Notes: generated by a model from the letters alone, not told the origin. Shown: positions 1 to 9,152, counted from the first letter of the stretch. The stretch is DNA of 64,000 nucleotides from Frigoribacterium sp. JB110 (GCF_900163665.1 NZ_FUIA01000019.1:248001-312000); one strand, 5' to 3'. Numbers and translations are program-made.

Positions 1-7
1 AGGTTCG

Positions 8-790
8 TCACGCTCCCGCCTCCAGAAAACTCGTCAGGGTCGCCACGGGGTCGCCGGTGACCAGCGCCTCCCCGATGAGGACCACGTCGGCGCCGGCGGC
101 GCGGTAGTGCGCGACGTCGGCTGGGGTCTTGACCGCGGACTCGGCGATCTTGATCGCATCGTCCGGAATGGACTCGACGAGCCGCCCGAACAGGTTCTGG
201 TCGAGCTCGAAGGTCGTCAGGTCGCGGGCGTTGATGCCGATCAGCGGCGCGCCCAGCGACGCGGCACGCGCGACCTCGTCTGCTGAGTGCGCCTCGACGA
301 GAGGGGTCATGCCCAGTTCGACGATCAGACGGTACAGCTCCTGCAGCGTGGGCTGGTCGAGGGCTGCGACGATGAGCAGCACCAGGTCGGCGCCCGCCGC
401 TCGCGCTTCGAACACCTGGTACGGCGTGGCGATGAAGTCCTTGCGCAGCACGGGCAGCGTCACCCGCTGCTTCACCGCGGTGAGGTCGTCGAGCGAGCCG
501 CGGAATCGGCGCTGCTCCGTGAGCACGCTGATAGTGCTCGCTCCTCCGAGTTCGTAGGCGGCCGCCTGCGCCGCGGGATCCGGGATCTCTGCGAGCTGTC
601 CGCGCGACGGGCTCGCGCGCTTCACCTCGGCGATGATCTTCACCCGGTCGCTCGGCGCGAGCACCGCGACGGCGTCGCGCGCGGGCGTCAGTGCCAGCGC
701 GGCCTTCTCCACCTCGGCGAGCGGTCGCTCCTCTCGGCGGGCCTGCGCATCCTGCACCGACCCGTCCGTCAGATCGGCCAGGAGCGACAT
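8..790 (-). CDS. trpC: Indole-3-glycerol phosphate synthase
   Basis: TrpC closes the indole ring in tryptophan synthesis, converting CdRP to indole-3-glycerol phosphate in the cytoplasm. The 260-residue protein is full length for a monofunctional TrpC. It shows the phosphate-binding and catalytic segment IIAEVKRASPSRG (K57), the second catalytic lysine in LRKDF (K117), LVEAHS, GINARDLTTF and IAESAVKT, all in the family order. I chose the ATG at 790 because it overlaps the stop of the upstream small membrane protein as ATGA and begins with the usual MSLLADL. An upstream in-frame start at 973 would run through the neighbouring gene. The gene ends 7 bases from the window edge, so trpB and trpA are expected just outside. 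Confidence 0.97.
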   Translation of the reverse strand: MSLLADLTDGSVQDAQARREERPLAEVEKAALALTPARDAVAVLAPSDRVKIIAEVKRASPSRGQLAEIPDPAAQAAAYELGGASTISVLTEQRRFRGSLDDLTAVKQRVTLPVLRKDFIATPYQVFEARAAGADLVLLIVAALDQPTLQELYRLIVELGMTPLVEAHSADEVARAASLGAPLIGINARDLTTFELDQNLFGRLVESIPDDAIKIAESAVKTPADVAHYRAAGADVVLIGEALVTGDPVATLTSFLEAGA

Positions 791-1020
791 CAGTGCGCCT
801 TCGACTCGTGCTTCGCGCTGTCCACGCCGAAGCCGGCCTTCTTCATGATGAGACCGACGATCGGACCGACGACGAACACGATCACGCCGACGATGAGCAC
901 CACCCACGCCTCGAAGAACAGCGCAACCGTCGCGATCGACAAGCCGATCAGCATCAGAAGCACAGTGGACCATGCGGCCCGCGAGTGGCCGTGTCCTGGA
1001 TCGGCGAGGGGGTTGCTCAT
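790..1020 (-). CDS. HGxxPAAW-type small membrane protein
   Basis: This 76-residue protein has two predicted membrane helices, at about residues 18-36 and 38-58, and a short charged tail ending KHESKAH. The segment HGHSRAAW near residue 10 resembles the HGxxPAAW signature of a small actinobacterial membrane-protein family found in trp operons. Here Arg replaces the usual Pro. The ATG at 1020 follows a GAAAGG ribosome-binding site and the stop overlaps the trpC start as ATGA, so translation is probably coupled. Its biochemical role is unknown; a link to tryptophan metabolism rests on position only. Confidence 0.85.
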   Translation of the reverse strand: MSNPLADPGHGHSRAAWSTVLLMLIGLSIATVALFFEAWVVLIVGVIVFVVGPIVGLIMKKAGFGVDSAKHESKAH

Positions 1021-1090
1021 ACGAATGTCCCTTTCGATGTTGCGGGGTCGCAATCGAGTCTATCGGTTCGCGGCATGAGGCCGTGCGCGC

Positions 1091-1681
1091 TCAGCGGGTC
1101 GGGTCCTCGCCGTGTGAGAGCTCGTCCCAGGAGTCGATCGGGTCCACAGTGCCGGATGAGGGCGCCGCTGGCGCCGTGTCGAACCGACGGCCGCCCCTTC
1201 GCCAGCCATGGGCCGTCGCGAGAGTGAGCAGTCCTGCCAGAACCGCGGCGACGGAGCCGCCGAGGCTCACAACGGGCCACGGGCTGAGCGTGATCGCGGT
1301 GACGAGATCTGCCACCGCTTCGTCGCCGGCCAGCCCGGTGTGCTCGGTGACCGTTGTCGCGACAGCGGAGACGGGCCGCTCGACGAGCACCGGCACGATC
1401 GCGACGATCATCGCGATGCCCGCCGCGGTCGCCAGCGCCCCGAGTGCGTAGCGCAGCACGCGTGCGACGAGCGTCAGCACGAGTGCCAGCGCAAGCACTG
1501 CCAGTGCCAGCGGCTGCACGATCGGAAGCGCATCGGATCCGGTCACCGGAATGTCGTTCTGTGCGACGACGGCCGTCAACCAGGTCTGAGTCGTGCCGAG
1601 CAGCACGATGCCGCCTGCAACGAGGAGCAGCACGACTGAGACGACCCGCGCCCGACGGGCGAGGAACCCACCGGAGGTCAT
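1091..1681 (-). CDS. Trp-region conserved membrane protein (TIGR02234 type)
   Basis: A 196-residue membrane protein with four predicted helices: one after the N-terminal RRARVV segment, two central ones, and one near [10 protein letters not shown], followed by a basic and then acidic cytoplasmic tail. Length, topology and position match the actinobacterial Trp_oprn_chp (TIGR02234) family. The ATG at 1681 overlaps the hisI stop as ATGA, which fixes the start; the longer open frame upstream is the shadow of hisI. In relatives such as Mycobacterium the gene follows trpE, but here it directly follows hisI. Function unknown. Confidence 0.88.
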   Translation of the reverse strand: MTSGGFLARRARVVSVVLLLVAGGIVLLGTTQTWLTAVVAQNDIPVTGSDALPIVQPLALAVLALALVLTLVARVLRYALGALATAAGIAMIVAIVPVLVERPVSAVATTVTEHTGLAGDEAVADLVTAITLSPWPVVSLGGSVAAVLAGLLTLATAHGWRRGGRRFDTAPAAPSSGTVDPIDSWDELSHGEDPTR

Positions 1682-2049
1682 TCGTCGCCTGTGACGGGGT
1701 TCAGATCGCGGTCGGTGTGCTCGCCGTCCGCGTCGAAGCAGGTGCGGGTGCCGGTGTGGCACGCGGCGCCGACTTGGTCGACCTCGAGCAGCACGGTGTC
1801 CGCGTCGCAGTCGACGCGGACACCGATCACCCGTTGCGTGTGTCCCGAGGTGTCGCCCTTGCGCCACAGCTCACCGCGGGAGCGCGACCAGTACACCGCG
1901 CGGCCGGTGGTGAGTGTGAGGCGCAGCGCCTCACGGTTCATCCACGCCATCATCAGCACCTCCCGCGTGTCGTGCTGCTGCACGATGGCGGGCACCAGGC
2001 CGTCGGTGTTGAAGGCGACGCCGTCGAGGCGCTCGTCCACGGTGCTCAT
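1678..2049 (-). CDS. hisI: Phosphoribosyl-AMP cyclohydrolase
   Basis: HisI opens the purine ring of PR-AMP in the third step of histidine synthesis. The 123-residue protein is a monofunctional HisI. It shows [16 protein letters not shown], the metal-binding DCDAD cluster, and the zinc cysteines in CHTGTRTC. HisE is a separate gene upstream (3704-3967), the usual actinobacterial arrangement. The start overlaps the hisF stop as ATGA and the stop overlaps the next start the same way, placing hisI in a tightly coupled operon. Confidence 0.97.
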   Translation of the reverse strand: MSTVDERLDGVAFNTDGLVPAIVQQHDTREVLMMAWMNREALRLTLTTGRAVYWSRSRGELWRKGDTSGHTQRVIGVRVDCDADTVLLEVDQVGAACHTGTRTCFDADGEHTDRDLNPVTGDE

Positions 2050-2810
2050 CGAACGGTGACCCCCTCACTGGCCATGGCTTCCTTCACCTGCGAGATCGTC
2101 AGCTGACCGGAGTGGAACACGCTCGCGGCGAGCACCGCGTCAGCGCCCGCCGTGATCGCAGGTGCGAAGTGCTCAGGAGTGCCGGCGCCGCCGGAGGCGA
2201 TCACCGGAACGGTGGCGAGTTCGCGCATCGCGGAGATGAGTTCGAGGTCGAAGCCGTTCTTGGTGCCGTCGGCATCGATCGAGTTGACCAGCAGCTCGCC
2301 CGCACCGCGCTGGATCGCCTCTCGCGCCCAGTCGAGGGCGTCGATGTCGGTCTCGGTGCGGCCGCCATGGGTGGTCACGACGAACCCGGATTCCGTGCCG
2401 GGCGCGCGCTTGACGTCGAGCGAGAGCACCAGGGCCTGGGCACCGTATCGATCGGCGATCTCGTCGAGCAGATCGGGACGGCGGATGGCCGCGGAGTTCA
2501 CACCGACCTTGTCCGCGCCGACGCCCTGCAGACGGGCGACGTCGTCGACGGAGCGCACGCCCCCTCCGACTGTCAGCGGGATGAAGACCTCTTCTGCCGT
2601 GCGCTGCACGACGTCGTACATCGTGGCGCGATCGTCGACGGTGGCCGTCACGTCGAGGAAGGTGAGCTCGTCGGCGCCCTGGTCGAAGTAGGCGCGGGCC
2701 AGTTCGACGGGGTCGCCCATCTCGCGCAGGTTCCGGAAGTTGACGCCCTTGACCACGCGCCCCGATGCGACATCGAGGCACGGAATCACCCGAGTGGCGA
2801 CGTCGGCCAT
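2046..2810 (-). CDS. hisF: Imidazole glycerol phosphate synthase cyclase subunit
   Basis: HisF is the TIM-barrel cyclase subunit that uses ammonia from HisH to make imidazole glycerol phosphate and AICAR. The 254 residues give a standard-length enzyme. The catalytic aspartates lie in [14 protein letters not shown] (D13) and in LSLDVKR. The phosphate-binding loops [10 protein letters not shown] and VIASGGAGT and the [11 protein letters not shown] segment are all present. Its ATG is 2 nt from the hisG stop and its stop overlaps hisI. hisH and hisA are not in this window. Confidence 0.98.
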   Translation of the reverse strand: MADVATRVIPCLDVASGRVVKGVNFRNLREMGDPVELARAYFDQGADELTFLDVTATVDDRATMYDVVQRTAEEVFIPLTVGGGVRSVDDVARLQGVGADKVGVNSAAIRRPDLLDEIADRYGAQALVLSLDVKRAPGTESGFVVTTHGGRTETDIDALDWAREAIQRGAGELLVNSIDADGTKNGFDLELISAMRELATVPVIASGGAGTPEHFAPAITAGADAVLAASVFHSGQLTISQVKEAMASEGVTVR

Positions 2811-2811
2811 A

Positions 2812-3651
2812 TCAGAGCCTCGCGTTGTGGATCTCAGTCACGAGCAGCGCACGCGCACCCAGCTCGTACAGCTCGTCCATCACCCTGTTCACGCTCTTGC
2901 GGGGCGTCATCACGCGCACCGCGACCCAGTCGAGGTCGCGCAGCGGGGAGATGGTGGGCGATTCCATACCCGGAGCGACCTCCGCGGCCTGGTCGATGAG
3001 GTTCTGCGGCAGGTCGAAGTCGAGCATCACGTAGCGGCGCGCGACGAGCACGCCGCGCAGGCGACGCACAAGGCGGTCGACGCCCGCCGCCTGCTCCGGC
3101 GCCTGGATCAGCACGGCTTCCGACTTCAGCAGCACGTCGCCGAAGATCTCCAGGCCGGCCTGCCGCAGCGTCGTGCCGGTGGAGACGACGTCGGCGACGG
3201 CGTCGGCGACGCCTAGGTCGACGGCCGACTCGACCGCGCCGTCGAGACGCACGACGTCGACCTCGATGCCGCGGTCGGCGAGGAACGATGCCACAAGACC
3301 CGGATAGGCGGTGGCGACGCGCATGCCTGCCAGGTCGCTCAGCTCGTGGAATCGGCTGGGCGGGCCGGCGAAGCGGAAGGTCGAGCCGCCGAAGCCGAGC
3401 GCCTCGATCTCGGTGGCGGGCTCACGGGTGTCGAGCAGCAGGTCGCGCCCGGTGATGCCGACGTCGAGCGCACCGGATGCGACGTATGTGGCGATGTCGC
3501 GCGGGCGCAGGTAGAAGAACTCGACGTCGTTGGCCTCGTCGATCAGGTGCAGCTGTTTCGTGTCGCGGCGAGTGGCGTATCCCGCCTCATCGAGCATCTC
3601 GATGGCAGTCTGCGAGAGGGATCCCTTGTTCGGGACGGCGATGCGGAGCAT
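2812..3651 (-). CDS. hisG: ATP phosphoribosyltransferase, long form
   Basis: HisG catalyses the committed step of histidine synthesis, joining ATP and PRPP. At 279 residues it is the long, HisZ-independent form. The N-terminal catalytic domains start [13 protein letters not shown] and include the PRPP-binding [11 protein letters not shown]. The C-terminal ACT-like domain (about residues 200-279, ending TEIHNARL) is where histidine feedback inhibition acts in the family. The ATG at 3651 matches the usual [10 protein letters not shown] start. It lies 52 nt downstream of hisE in the same direction. Confidence 0.97.
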   Translation of the reverse strand: MLRIAVPNKGSLSQTAIEMLDEAGYATRRDTKQLHLIDEANDVEFFYLRPRDIATYVASGALDVGITGRDLLLDTREPATEIEALGFGGSTFRFAGPPSRFHELSDLAGMRVATAYPGLVASFLADRGIEVDVVRLDGAVESAVDLGVADAVADVVSTGTTLRQAGLEIFGDVLLKSEAVLIQAPEQAAGVDRLVRRLRGVLVARRYVMLDFDLPQNLIDQAAEVAPGMESPTISPLRDLDWVAVRVMTPRKSVNRVMDELYELGARALLVTEIHNARL

Positions 3652-3703
3652 GGTGGCTTTCGTTCGTGTCTACGGGTGATTCATCCGGAACCGCTGGCGC
3701 GGA

Positions 3704-3967
3704 TCACAGATGTCGGTAGACGTCCTCGGGGGTCAGGCCCTTGGCGATCATCATCACCTGCAGGTGATAGAGAAGCTGCGAGATCTCCTCGGCCGCTTCG
3801 TCATCGGTCTCGTACTCGGCGGCCATCCACACCTCGGCGGCCTCCTCGACGATCTTCTTGCCGATCGTGTGGATGCCGGCGTCGAGCTCGCGGACCGTGC
3901 CCGACCCTTCGGGGCGCGCACGTGCCTTCTCGGTCAGTTCCGAGAACAGGGAGTCGAAGGTCTTCAC
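3704..3967 (-). CDS. hisE: Phosphoribosyl-ATP pyrophosphatase
   Basis: HisE hydrolyses PR-ATP to PR-AMP, the second step of histidine synthesis. It is an all-alpha MazG-like protein of 87 residues. The metal-binding helices show [14 protein letters not shown] and [15 protein letters not shown]. The start is a GTG (VKTFDSLF). A TAGCCT hexamer lies exactly 6 nt upstream (3974-3979) with no room for a ribosome-binding site, so a leaderless transcript starting at the GTG is likely. It is the first gene of the hisE-hisG-hisF-hisI run. Confidence 0.96.
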   Translation of the reverse strand: MKTFDSLFSELTEKARARPEGSGTVRELDAGIHTIGKKIVEEAAEVWMAAEYETDDEAAEEISQLLYHLQVMMIAKGLTPEDVYRHL

Positions 3968-3973
3968 CCGTCA

Positions 3974-3979
3974 AGGCTA
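3974..3979 (-). promoter_or_regulatory. Candidate -10 element of leaderless hisE
   Basis: TAGCCT on the minus strand fits the actinobacterial TANNNT -10 consensus. It ends 6 nt before the hisE GTG. The spacing would place the transcription start on or beside the start codon. No convincing -35 was found. Confidence 0.6.
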
Positions 3980-4031
3980 CCGGTTGCGAGAGACCGCTTC
4001 GTTCATCCGGATGCCGCCGGCCGAGCACCGT

Positions 4032-4715
4032 TCAGTGCGGCGAATGGCTGTGGGCGCGCGCCAGTTCTCGCAGGTCCTCGATGGCGCCCTCGACATCGGA
4101 AGCGCCGAACACGGCGGATCCCGCGACGAAGGTGTCGGCCCCCGCCGCGGCCGCCTGCTCGATCGTGCCCGGTTGGATGCCGCCGTCGACCTGGAGCCAC
4201 ACCTCGGAGCCGTGCTTGCGTGCCTGCTCGCGCAGCTGTTCGATCTTGTGCATCGTGCCGGAGATGAACGACTGGCCGCCGAAGCCCGGCTCGACGGTCA
4301 TCACGAGGATCTGGTCGAACTCGTCGAGGTAGTCGAACAGCTGCTCTGGGGCCGTACCCGGTTTGATCGCGATGCCGGCACGGGCGCCGATCTCGCGCAG
4401 CCGGCGGGCGAGGGCGATCGGCTCGCTCGCCGCCTCGAGGTGGAAGGTCACCGACGCGGCGCCGATCTCGGCGTAGCGGGGTGCCCAGCGATCGGGGTCG
4501 TCGATCATGAGGTGCACGTCGAGCGGCACCGGGCTCGTCGCCTGCACTCGCTCGACCATCTGCGGGCCGAAGGTGAGATTCGGCACGAAATGGTTGTCCA
4601 TCACGTCGACGTGCACGTAGTCGGCTCCCGCGATGCGGGCGAGATCCGCCTCCATGTTGACGAAGTCGGCCGACAGGATGCTCGGGTTGATGCGCGGGGC
4701 GGCGGGAAGACTCAC
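4032..4715 (-). CDS. rpe: Ribulose-phosphate 3-epimerase
   Basis: Rpe interconverts ribulose-5-phosphate and xylulose-5-phosphate in the pentose phosphate pathway. The 227-residue TIM barrel shows PSILSADF, HVDVMDNHFVPNLTFGP with the metal-binding His and Asp, HLMIDDP, VEPGFGGQSF and VDGGIQPGT. The start is inferred to be GTG at 4715 (VSLPAAPRINPSIL), because the open frame upstream of it has no family similarity. GATAAT lies 6 nt before the GTG, so this too may be leaderless. The gene sits between the LRV membrane protein and hisE. Confidence 0.96.
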   Translation of the reverse strand: MSLPAAPRINPSILSADFVNMEADLARIAGADYVHVDVMDNHFVPNLTFGPQMVERVQATSPVPLDVHLMIDDPDRWAPRYAEIGAASVTFHLEAASEPIALARRLREIGARAGIAIKPGTAPEQLFDYLDEFDQILVMTVEPGFGGQSFISGTMHKIEQLREQARKHGSEVWLQVDGGIQPGTIEQAAAAGADTFVAGSAVFGASDVEGAIEDLRELARAHSHSPH

Positions 4716-4721
4716 GCGTCG

Positions 4722-4727
4722 ATTATC
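4722..4727 (-). promoter_or_regulatory. Candidate -10 element of leaderless rpe
   Basis: GATAAT on the minus strand is one base from the TATAAT consensus. It is separated by exactly 6 nt from the rpe GTG start, the same geometry as at hisE, rarA, ruvA and ruvC. Confidence 0.55.
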
Positions 4728-4744
4728 GCAGAACCGGATGGCAC

Positions 4745-4787
4745 GATGAGGCCGCGCGACGTGCGAGCGGCGCGCGGCCCCATCATC
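4745..4787 (-). terminator. Hairpin terminator after the LRV membrane-protein gene
   Basis: An inverted repeat pairs GGCCGCGC (4750-4757) with GCGCGGCC (4772-4779). It is extended outward by GATGA and TCATC with one unpaired base. It lies about 30 nt after the stop of the 4816-6498 gene. There is no clear U-tract, so intrinsic termination is probable but not certain. Confidence 0.5.
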
Positions 4788-4815
4788 CGAAGGCGAGAGC
4801 CGTTCGTGATCTCGG

Positions 4816-6498
4816 TCAGAAGCCCGAGTCGAACAGCTCGTCCTCGCGGCCCTCCTCGACCAGCTTCTGGTACCCGTTCGCAGCGATCGCGGCGGCATTG
4901 CTCACCGTTGCGATCGGGCCGACGAGCCAGCCGCCGTCCTCCTTCACCGCGATCGGGCGTGCCTCTTCGAGGCCGAGCAGCGTGAGCGGCTTCACGTCGG
5001 TGATGCAGTACTCCTCCGGCTCGCCGTAGGACCTCGGAATGCTGATGCACGGGTGCGAGTAGACGGCGGTCTCCCCCTCGGCGCTGATCTCCAGGTTCTG
5101 CACGTCGATCGCGGCGCGGTCGCCGTCGACGTCGCTGGTGGCCTCGAGGCCGCCGAAGGTCACGTCGACGCCGCCTGACAGTTCGCCCAGCCCCGCCGAG
5201 TCGCCGAACAGCGACATCCAGCGGCGTTCGGCCAACGGCATCGTCTCGGCGAGGGCGGCGTAGTCTCCGGATGAGGCGAAGGCCGAGACGCCCTCGGTGA
5301 AGCCCGCCAGCGCGGCCTCAGGCGATTCGTACGGCTTCGCTTCGATGATCTCCGTTCCGTACGGCACGGTGTCACCGCTCGTTCCGAAAGCCGTGTCCGA
5401 GACCGTCAGAAGCGGGCTGACGAACCAACCGCCCTCGTCGACGGCCATCACCGAGTACGGATAGGCCCGTGCGAGTGCCTCAGGGTCGCTCGAATCGACG
5501 TAGGAGTTCTCCGCGACGCCGGCCCACTCCTCCGCGAAGTCGATCGTGTACGGCAGCTCGCCCCCGATGGAGTCCGTCATCTCGCCGACCTGCCGGTCCA
5601 CCATCTCCTCGATCTCGTCGTCGGAGTAGTACCCGCCGTACTCGTCCGAGTCGTATCGCTCCTCGGCAACGGTCCGGAGTGCCTCCTCGAGCTCATCGAC
5701 ATCGGCGTCGATCGTGACGGTGCCGCCGATGAGCCGTACACGGGCGACCTCGTCCATCAGCTGATCGGTCTCGTACGTCAGGTCGCTGGAGGTGACGTCG
5801 ATCGCGTCGAGCACATCCTGGGCGACGGTCAGGTACTCATCGTCGCCGCTGTCGCCGATGTCGCCGATGGTCTTCACCGCCTCCTCCAGATAGGTCATCT
5901 CGCTCGGCGCCATCGAGGTGTACAGCGCGATCGGGTCGACGTCGAGCGCGCCGTCGACGAGCTTCGACGCGGCCGCCTCCGGCGAGTTCGACCCTCCGCC
6001 GAACAGGCCTGCCGAAGCCGCCCAGACCGCGCCGCTTCCGGCGACCAGCACGACGACGCCGACCGCAGACAGGCTGATCACGAGGCCCTTCTTCGATTTC
6101 TTGCGAGGCGCATCTACGACGGGTGACGGAGCCCAGGCGACGCCGGGCTGCATCGGAGCGGGCTGCGCGCCGAACGCGTGGTCTGGCTGCTGGCCGAAGT
6201 CCTGGACGGGCTGGTGCGGGTTCGCGGGGGCGCCCTGCTGCGGGAAAGGCGGGTCGCCGTGCGGCTGCGTCGGCGCCGCGGTGGGCTGAGCCGGCTGCAT
6301 GCCGCGACGCTGCGCGACCGCGGCCCTGGCTGCGTCATCGCCGTAGGTGGCGATCCAGTCCAACAGCGCGTCGTGAGCGTTGGGGTGGCGGGCGATCGCA
6401 GCCGACAGGTCGATGCGCGCCGTGGCGATCTCGGCGAGACGCTCAGCGGGGGTGTTCGGATCGGCGAGTTCGTCCTCAGGACGGAACGGACTGGTCAT
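4816..6498 (-). CDS. LRV-domain membrane-anchored protein of unknown function
   Basis: A 560-residue protein. Residues 1-65 (PEDELADPNTPAERLAEIA onward) look like a variant leucine-rich repeat (LRV) domain. Residues 66-130 form a Pro/Gln/Ala-rich linker. After a basic KKSKK comes a single predicted membrane helix at about 139-161, and then a roughly 390-residue acidic extracytoplasmic region. That region contains two similar segments, each ending with an EGGWFVSPL or DGGWLVGPI motif, which suggests a duplicated domain. The ATG at 6498 follows AGGACAC and was preferred over upstream in-frame starts, which would enter the promoter region. It is a type II membrane topology with no enzyme motifs. 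Function unknown; an envelope role is only an inference. Confidence 0.8.
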   Translation of the reverse strand: MTSPFRPEDELADPNTPAERLAEIATARIDLSAAIARHPNAHDALLDWIATYGDDAARAAVAQRRGMQPAQPTAAPTQPHGDPPFPQQGAPANPHQPVQDFGQQPDHAFGAQPAPMQPGVAWAPSPVVDAPRKKSKKGLVISLSAVGVVVLVAGSGAVWAASAGLFGGGSNSPEAAASKLVDGALDVDPIALYTSMAPSEMTYLEEAVKTIGDIGDSGDDEYLTVAQDVLDAIDVTSSDLTYETDQLMDEVARVRLIGGTVTIDADVDELEEALRTVAEERYDSDEYGGYYSDDEIEEMVDRQVGEMTDSIGGELPYTIDFAEEWAGVAENSYVDSSDPEALARAYPYSVMAVDEGGWFVSPLLTVSDTAFGTSGDTVPYGTEIIEAKPYESPEAALAGFTEGVSAFASSGDYAALAETMPLAERRWMSLFGDSAGLGELSGGVDVTFGGLEATSDVDGDRAAIDVQNLEISAEGETAVYSHPCISIPRSYGEPEEYCITDVKPLTLLGLEEARPIAVKEDGGWLVGPIATVSNAAAIAANGYQKLVEEGREDELFDSGF

Positions 6499-6546
6499 GT
6501 GTCCTGCATTTCTCTCTCGGTGGCGCCTGGTGCGACGTGCACGTCG

Positions 6547-6552
6547 AGAATA
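6547..6552 (-). promoter_or_regulatory. Candidate -10 element for the LRV membrane-protein gene
   Basis: TATTCT on the minus strand lies about 50 nt upstream of the ATG at 6498, in the 104-nt gap after rsmB. It fits TANNNT. No good -35 was seen. Confidence 0.4.
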
Positions 6553-6602
6553 CCGGCGGAGACTGCCGCTCCCCATGGGCAGAAGTGCCCCGGCGCGGCT
6601 CG

Positions 6603-8180
6603 CTACGCGCGCTTGCGCAGCAGGGAGAGGAACATCGCGTCGGTGCCGTGGCGGTGCGGCCACAGCTGCGCGCGGCCCGATCCGTCTGCCGGCTCCGCGA
6701 GGTCGATCTCGCCGAGGGAGACGGCGCGGATGGCTGCGCGGGCGTCGAGCTCCTCGATGCCGTCGCCGAGCTCGTCCGTGATGCGCGACACGACTGCGGC
6801 GGTCTCAGCCAGGTGGGGTGAGCACGTGACATACGCCACGACGCCGCCCGGCTTCAGCGCCCGGATCGCCTCGCGCAGCAGCCGCTCCTGCAGCTCGGCC
6901 AGCTCCGCGACGTCCGCCGGACGTTTGCGCCAGCGCGCCTCCGGTCGGCGGCGCAGCGCGCCGAGCCCGGTGCACGGGGCGTCGACCAGGATGCGGTCGT
7001 ACGTCGCTTCGCGTTCAGCGGCGAGCTCCCGTCCGTCCTGCTCCGCCACGTCGACGTTCCCGGGAACTGCGTCGAGCGCCCTGCGCACCAGCTCGGCCCT
7101 GTGCGACGACAGCTCGTTCGCCTCGAGCACGGCGCCGCGCTCGCGCGCCTCCGCAGCGAGCAGCGCGGTTTTGCCGCCGGGACCTGCGCACAGATCGAGC
7201 CAGCGCTCAGATGCCGGTGCCTCCGTGCCGACCGCGCCATCTGCTTCCCCTGTCCCGCGTGCGTCGACAGCGCCGAGGTCGAGGCGCGACAGCGCCAGCG
7301 CCACCAGCTGCGAACCCTCGTCCTGCACCCGGATGCGACCGCCGGAGGACCGCACGAGCGGCTCGGGGTCGCCGCTGGCCGCGCTGAACCCCACGGGCGA
7401 GAATGCGGTGCGCGGTGCGGTGGGCTCTGCGAGCCCCGGCAGTGCGATCATCGTCACCCGCGGCGAGGCGTTGTCCGCCTCGAGCAGTTCGACCAGCTCA
7501 TCCGCCCGGCCTTCCGCGGCCAGTGCCCGACGGAAGGCCCGGATCACCCACACCGGGTGCGAGTAGCGCGCCGCCAGTCGATCGTCGTCGGATCGCGCCG
7601 CTTCCTCGAGGATGTCGATCCACTCATCGAGCTCGCGTTCGGCGACCCTGCGCAGCACCGCATTCGCGAATCCTGCAGCACCTCGGCCGCCCGACTCACG
7701 CACCAGCTCAACGGATTCGTTCACCGCTGCGTGCCTCGCCACGCGTGTCGACAGCAGCTGGTGCGTGCCGAGGCGGAGTGCGTCGAGAACCGGGGCGTCG
7801 ATGTCGTCAGCATTGCGACGTGCTGCCGTCGCGATGATTCGGTCGTATGTGCCGATGCGCCGCAGCGTGCCGTAGGTCAGCTCTGTGGCAAGCCCCGCGT
7901 CCGCACCGTTCAGGCCAGCACGCTCGATCTCACGAGGCAGAAGCAGGTTCGCGTAGGCATCGTCGTCGGTCACCGCCCGCAGCACGACATAGGCGACGCG
8001 GCGGGAGTTCTGCACGCGTGTGCGTCCGCGATCGCCGCCGCGCTGTGTGCGGCGGTCGACGTCGTCGCGCCCCCGGGGAGCGTGTTCGCTCCGAGTGCCG
8101 CGACGCGGCGGACGGGAATCGTCGCCGCGGCGCGCAGGGCCACGGCCGTGAGCCGAATCTCCGGATCGTCCGCCGTTCAT
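6603..8180 (-). CDS. rsmB: 16S rRNA (cytosine-C5)-methyltransferase RsmB
   Basis: RsmB (Fmu/Sun) methylates C967 of 16S rRNA using SAM. The 525 residues comprise an Arg/Gly-rich N-terminal extension of about 55 residues, a NusB-like RNA-binding domain, and a Rossmann methyltransferase domain. The latter shows the SAM loop WLDLCAGPGGKTALLAAEA, the motif IV cysteine in DAPCTGLGALRRRPEARW, and the second catalytic cysteine in YVTCSPHLAET. The ATG at 8180 overlaps the fmt stop as ATGA, which supports this start and the extension. The extension looks disordered and is longer than in E. coli RsmB. Confidence 0.95.
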   Translation of the reverse strand: MNGGRSGDSAHGRGPARRGDDSRPPRRGTRSEHAPRGRDDVDRRTQRGGDRGRTRVQNSRRVAYVVLRAVTDDDAYANLLLPREIERAGLNGADAGLATELTYGTLRRIGTYDRIIATAARRNADDIDAPVLDALRLGTHQLLSTRVARHAAVNESVELVRESGGRGAAGFANAVLRRVAERELDEWIDILEEAARSDDDRLAARYSHPVWVIRAFRRALAAEGRADELVELLEADNASPRVTMIALPGLAEPTAPRTAFSPVGFSAASGDPEPLVRSSGGRIRVQDEGSQLVALALSRLDLGAVDARGTGEADGAVGTEAPASERWLDLCAGPGGKTALLAAEARERGAVLEANELSSHRAELVRRALDAVPGNVDVAEQDGRELAAEREATYDRILVDAPCTGLGALRRRPEARWRKRPADVAELAELQERLLREAIRALKPGGVVAYVTCSPHLAETAAVVSRITDELGDGIEELDARAAIRAVSLGEIDLAEPADGSGRAQLWPHRHGTDAMFLSLLRKRA

Positions 8181-9094
8181 GAGCCGAGCCTGACGTCGCC
8201 GCGCTGGCCGCGGAACCAGTCAGCCGCATTCATCGCACCCTTGCCCGCGGGCTGCACGCGGGTCAGCAGCACGGCACCGTCGCCCGTGCCGGCGAACACG
8301 CCGTCCTTGCCAGCCGCGAGTTCGCCTGGTGCCAGTTCCGGCGCGTCGGCGGCCGGAGCGGCCTCGTGGATCTTGAGCCTCTCCCCCGCCACCGTGGTGT
8401 GCGATCCGGGTTCCGGGGTGACGCCCCTGTGGCGGTCGAGCACGTGAGCGGCCGTCTGGTCCCACCGCACCCGACCATCGTCGAGTGCCAGTTTGGCCGC
8501 GTGCGTCTGCTCGCCGTGCTGCGCAGTCGCGGCCGCGGTGCCGTCAGCGATGCCCTCGACGACATCTGTGACCAGCTGCGCACCGGATTCGGCGAGCTCG
8601 GCCAGCAGGTCAGCGGCCGTGGCATCCGCGGCGATCTCGTGACGCAGCTGCGCGTACACGTCGCCGGCGTCGAGCTCGGGCACGAGTCGGAACACAGCGG
8701 CGCCCGTCTCGCGATCGCCGGCGATGAGCGCTCGCTGCACGGGGGCGGCGCCCCGCCAGCGCGGCAGCAGCGAGAAATGCAGGTTGATCCAGCCGTGGTC
8801 AGGCGCGGACAGCAGGGGTTCCCGCACGAGCCCGCCGTAGGCGACGACGACGGCGAGCTCCGCGCCCAGCGCGACGAGCTCCTCTGTCGCCTCGTCGCCG
8901 AGCCGCGCGGCCTTCAGCACGGGCAGGCCCAGCTCGTCGGCGGCCCGCGCAACGGGCGACGGCGTCATCACTCGTCTGCGGCCGATCGGGGCATCCGGCC
9001 TGGTGACGACCATCCGGATGTCATGCCCTGCCGCGTGCAGAGCACGCAGTGTCGGAACGGCGGCATCGGGGGTGCCCGCAAAGATCAGTCTCAC
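8177..9094 (-). CDS. fmt: Methionyl-tRNA formyltransferase
   Basis: Fmt formylates initiator Met-tRNA with 10-formyl-THF. The 305-residue enzyme begins LIFAGTPDAAVPTLRAL. It carries the catalytic segment INLHFSLLPRWRGAAPVQRA with the Asn-His pair and the SLLPRWRG loop, and a C-terminal OB-like domain. The start is GTG at 9094, with GGAG 9 nt upstream. It is the first gene of the fmt-rsmB pair, with a TAGAAT -10 about 60 nt upstream. Confidence 0.97.
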   Translation of the reverse strand: MRLIFAGTPDAAVPTLRALHAAGHDIRMVVTRPDAPIGRRRVMTPSPVARAADELGLPVLKAARLGDEATEELVALGAELAVVVAYGGLVREPLLSAPDHGWINLHFSLLPRWRGAAPVQRALIAGDRETGAAVFRLVPELDAGDVYAQLRHEIAADATAADLLAELAESGAQLVTDVVEGIADGTAAATAQHGEQTHAAKLALDDGRVRWDQTAAHVLDRHRGVTPEPGSHTTVAGERLKIHEAAPAADAPELAPGELAAGKDGVFAGTGDGAVLLTRVQPAGKGAMNAADWFRGQRGDVRLGS

Positions 9095-9152
9095 GAAAAT
9101 GTGCTCCGGTCATCGGTTGTGCGGCCTCGAGAACCGCAGGTGTCAGACAAGA

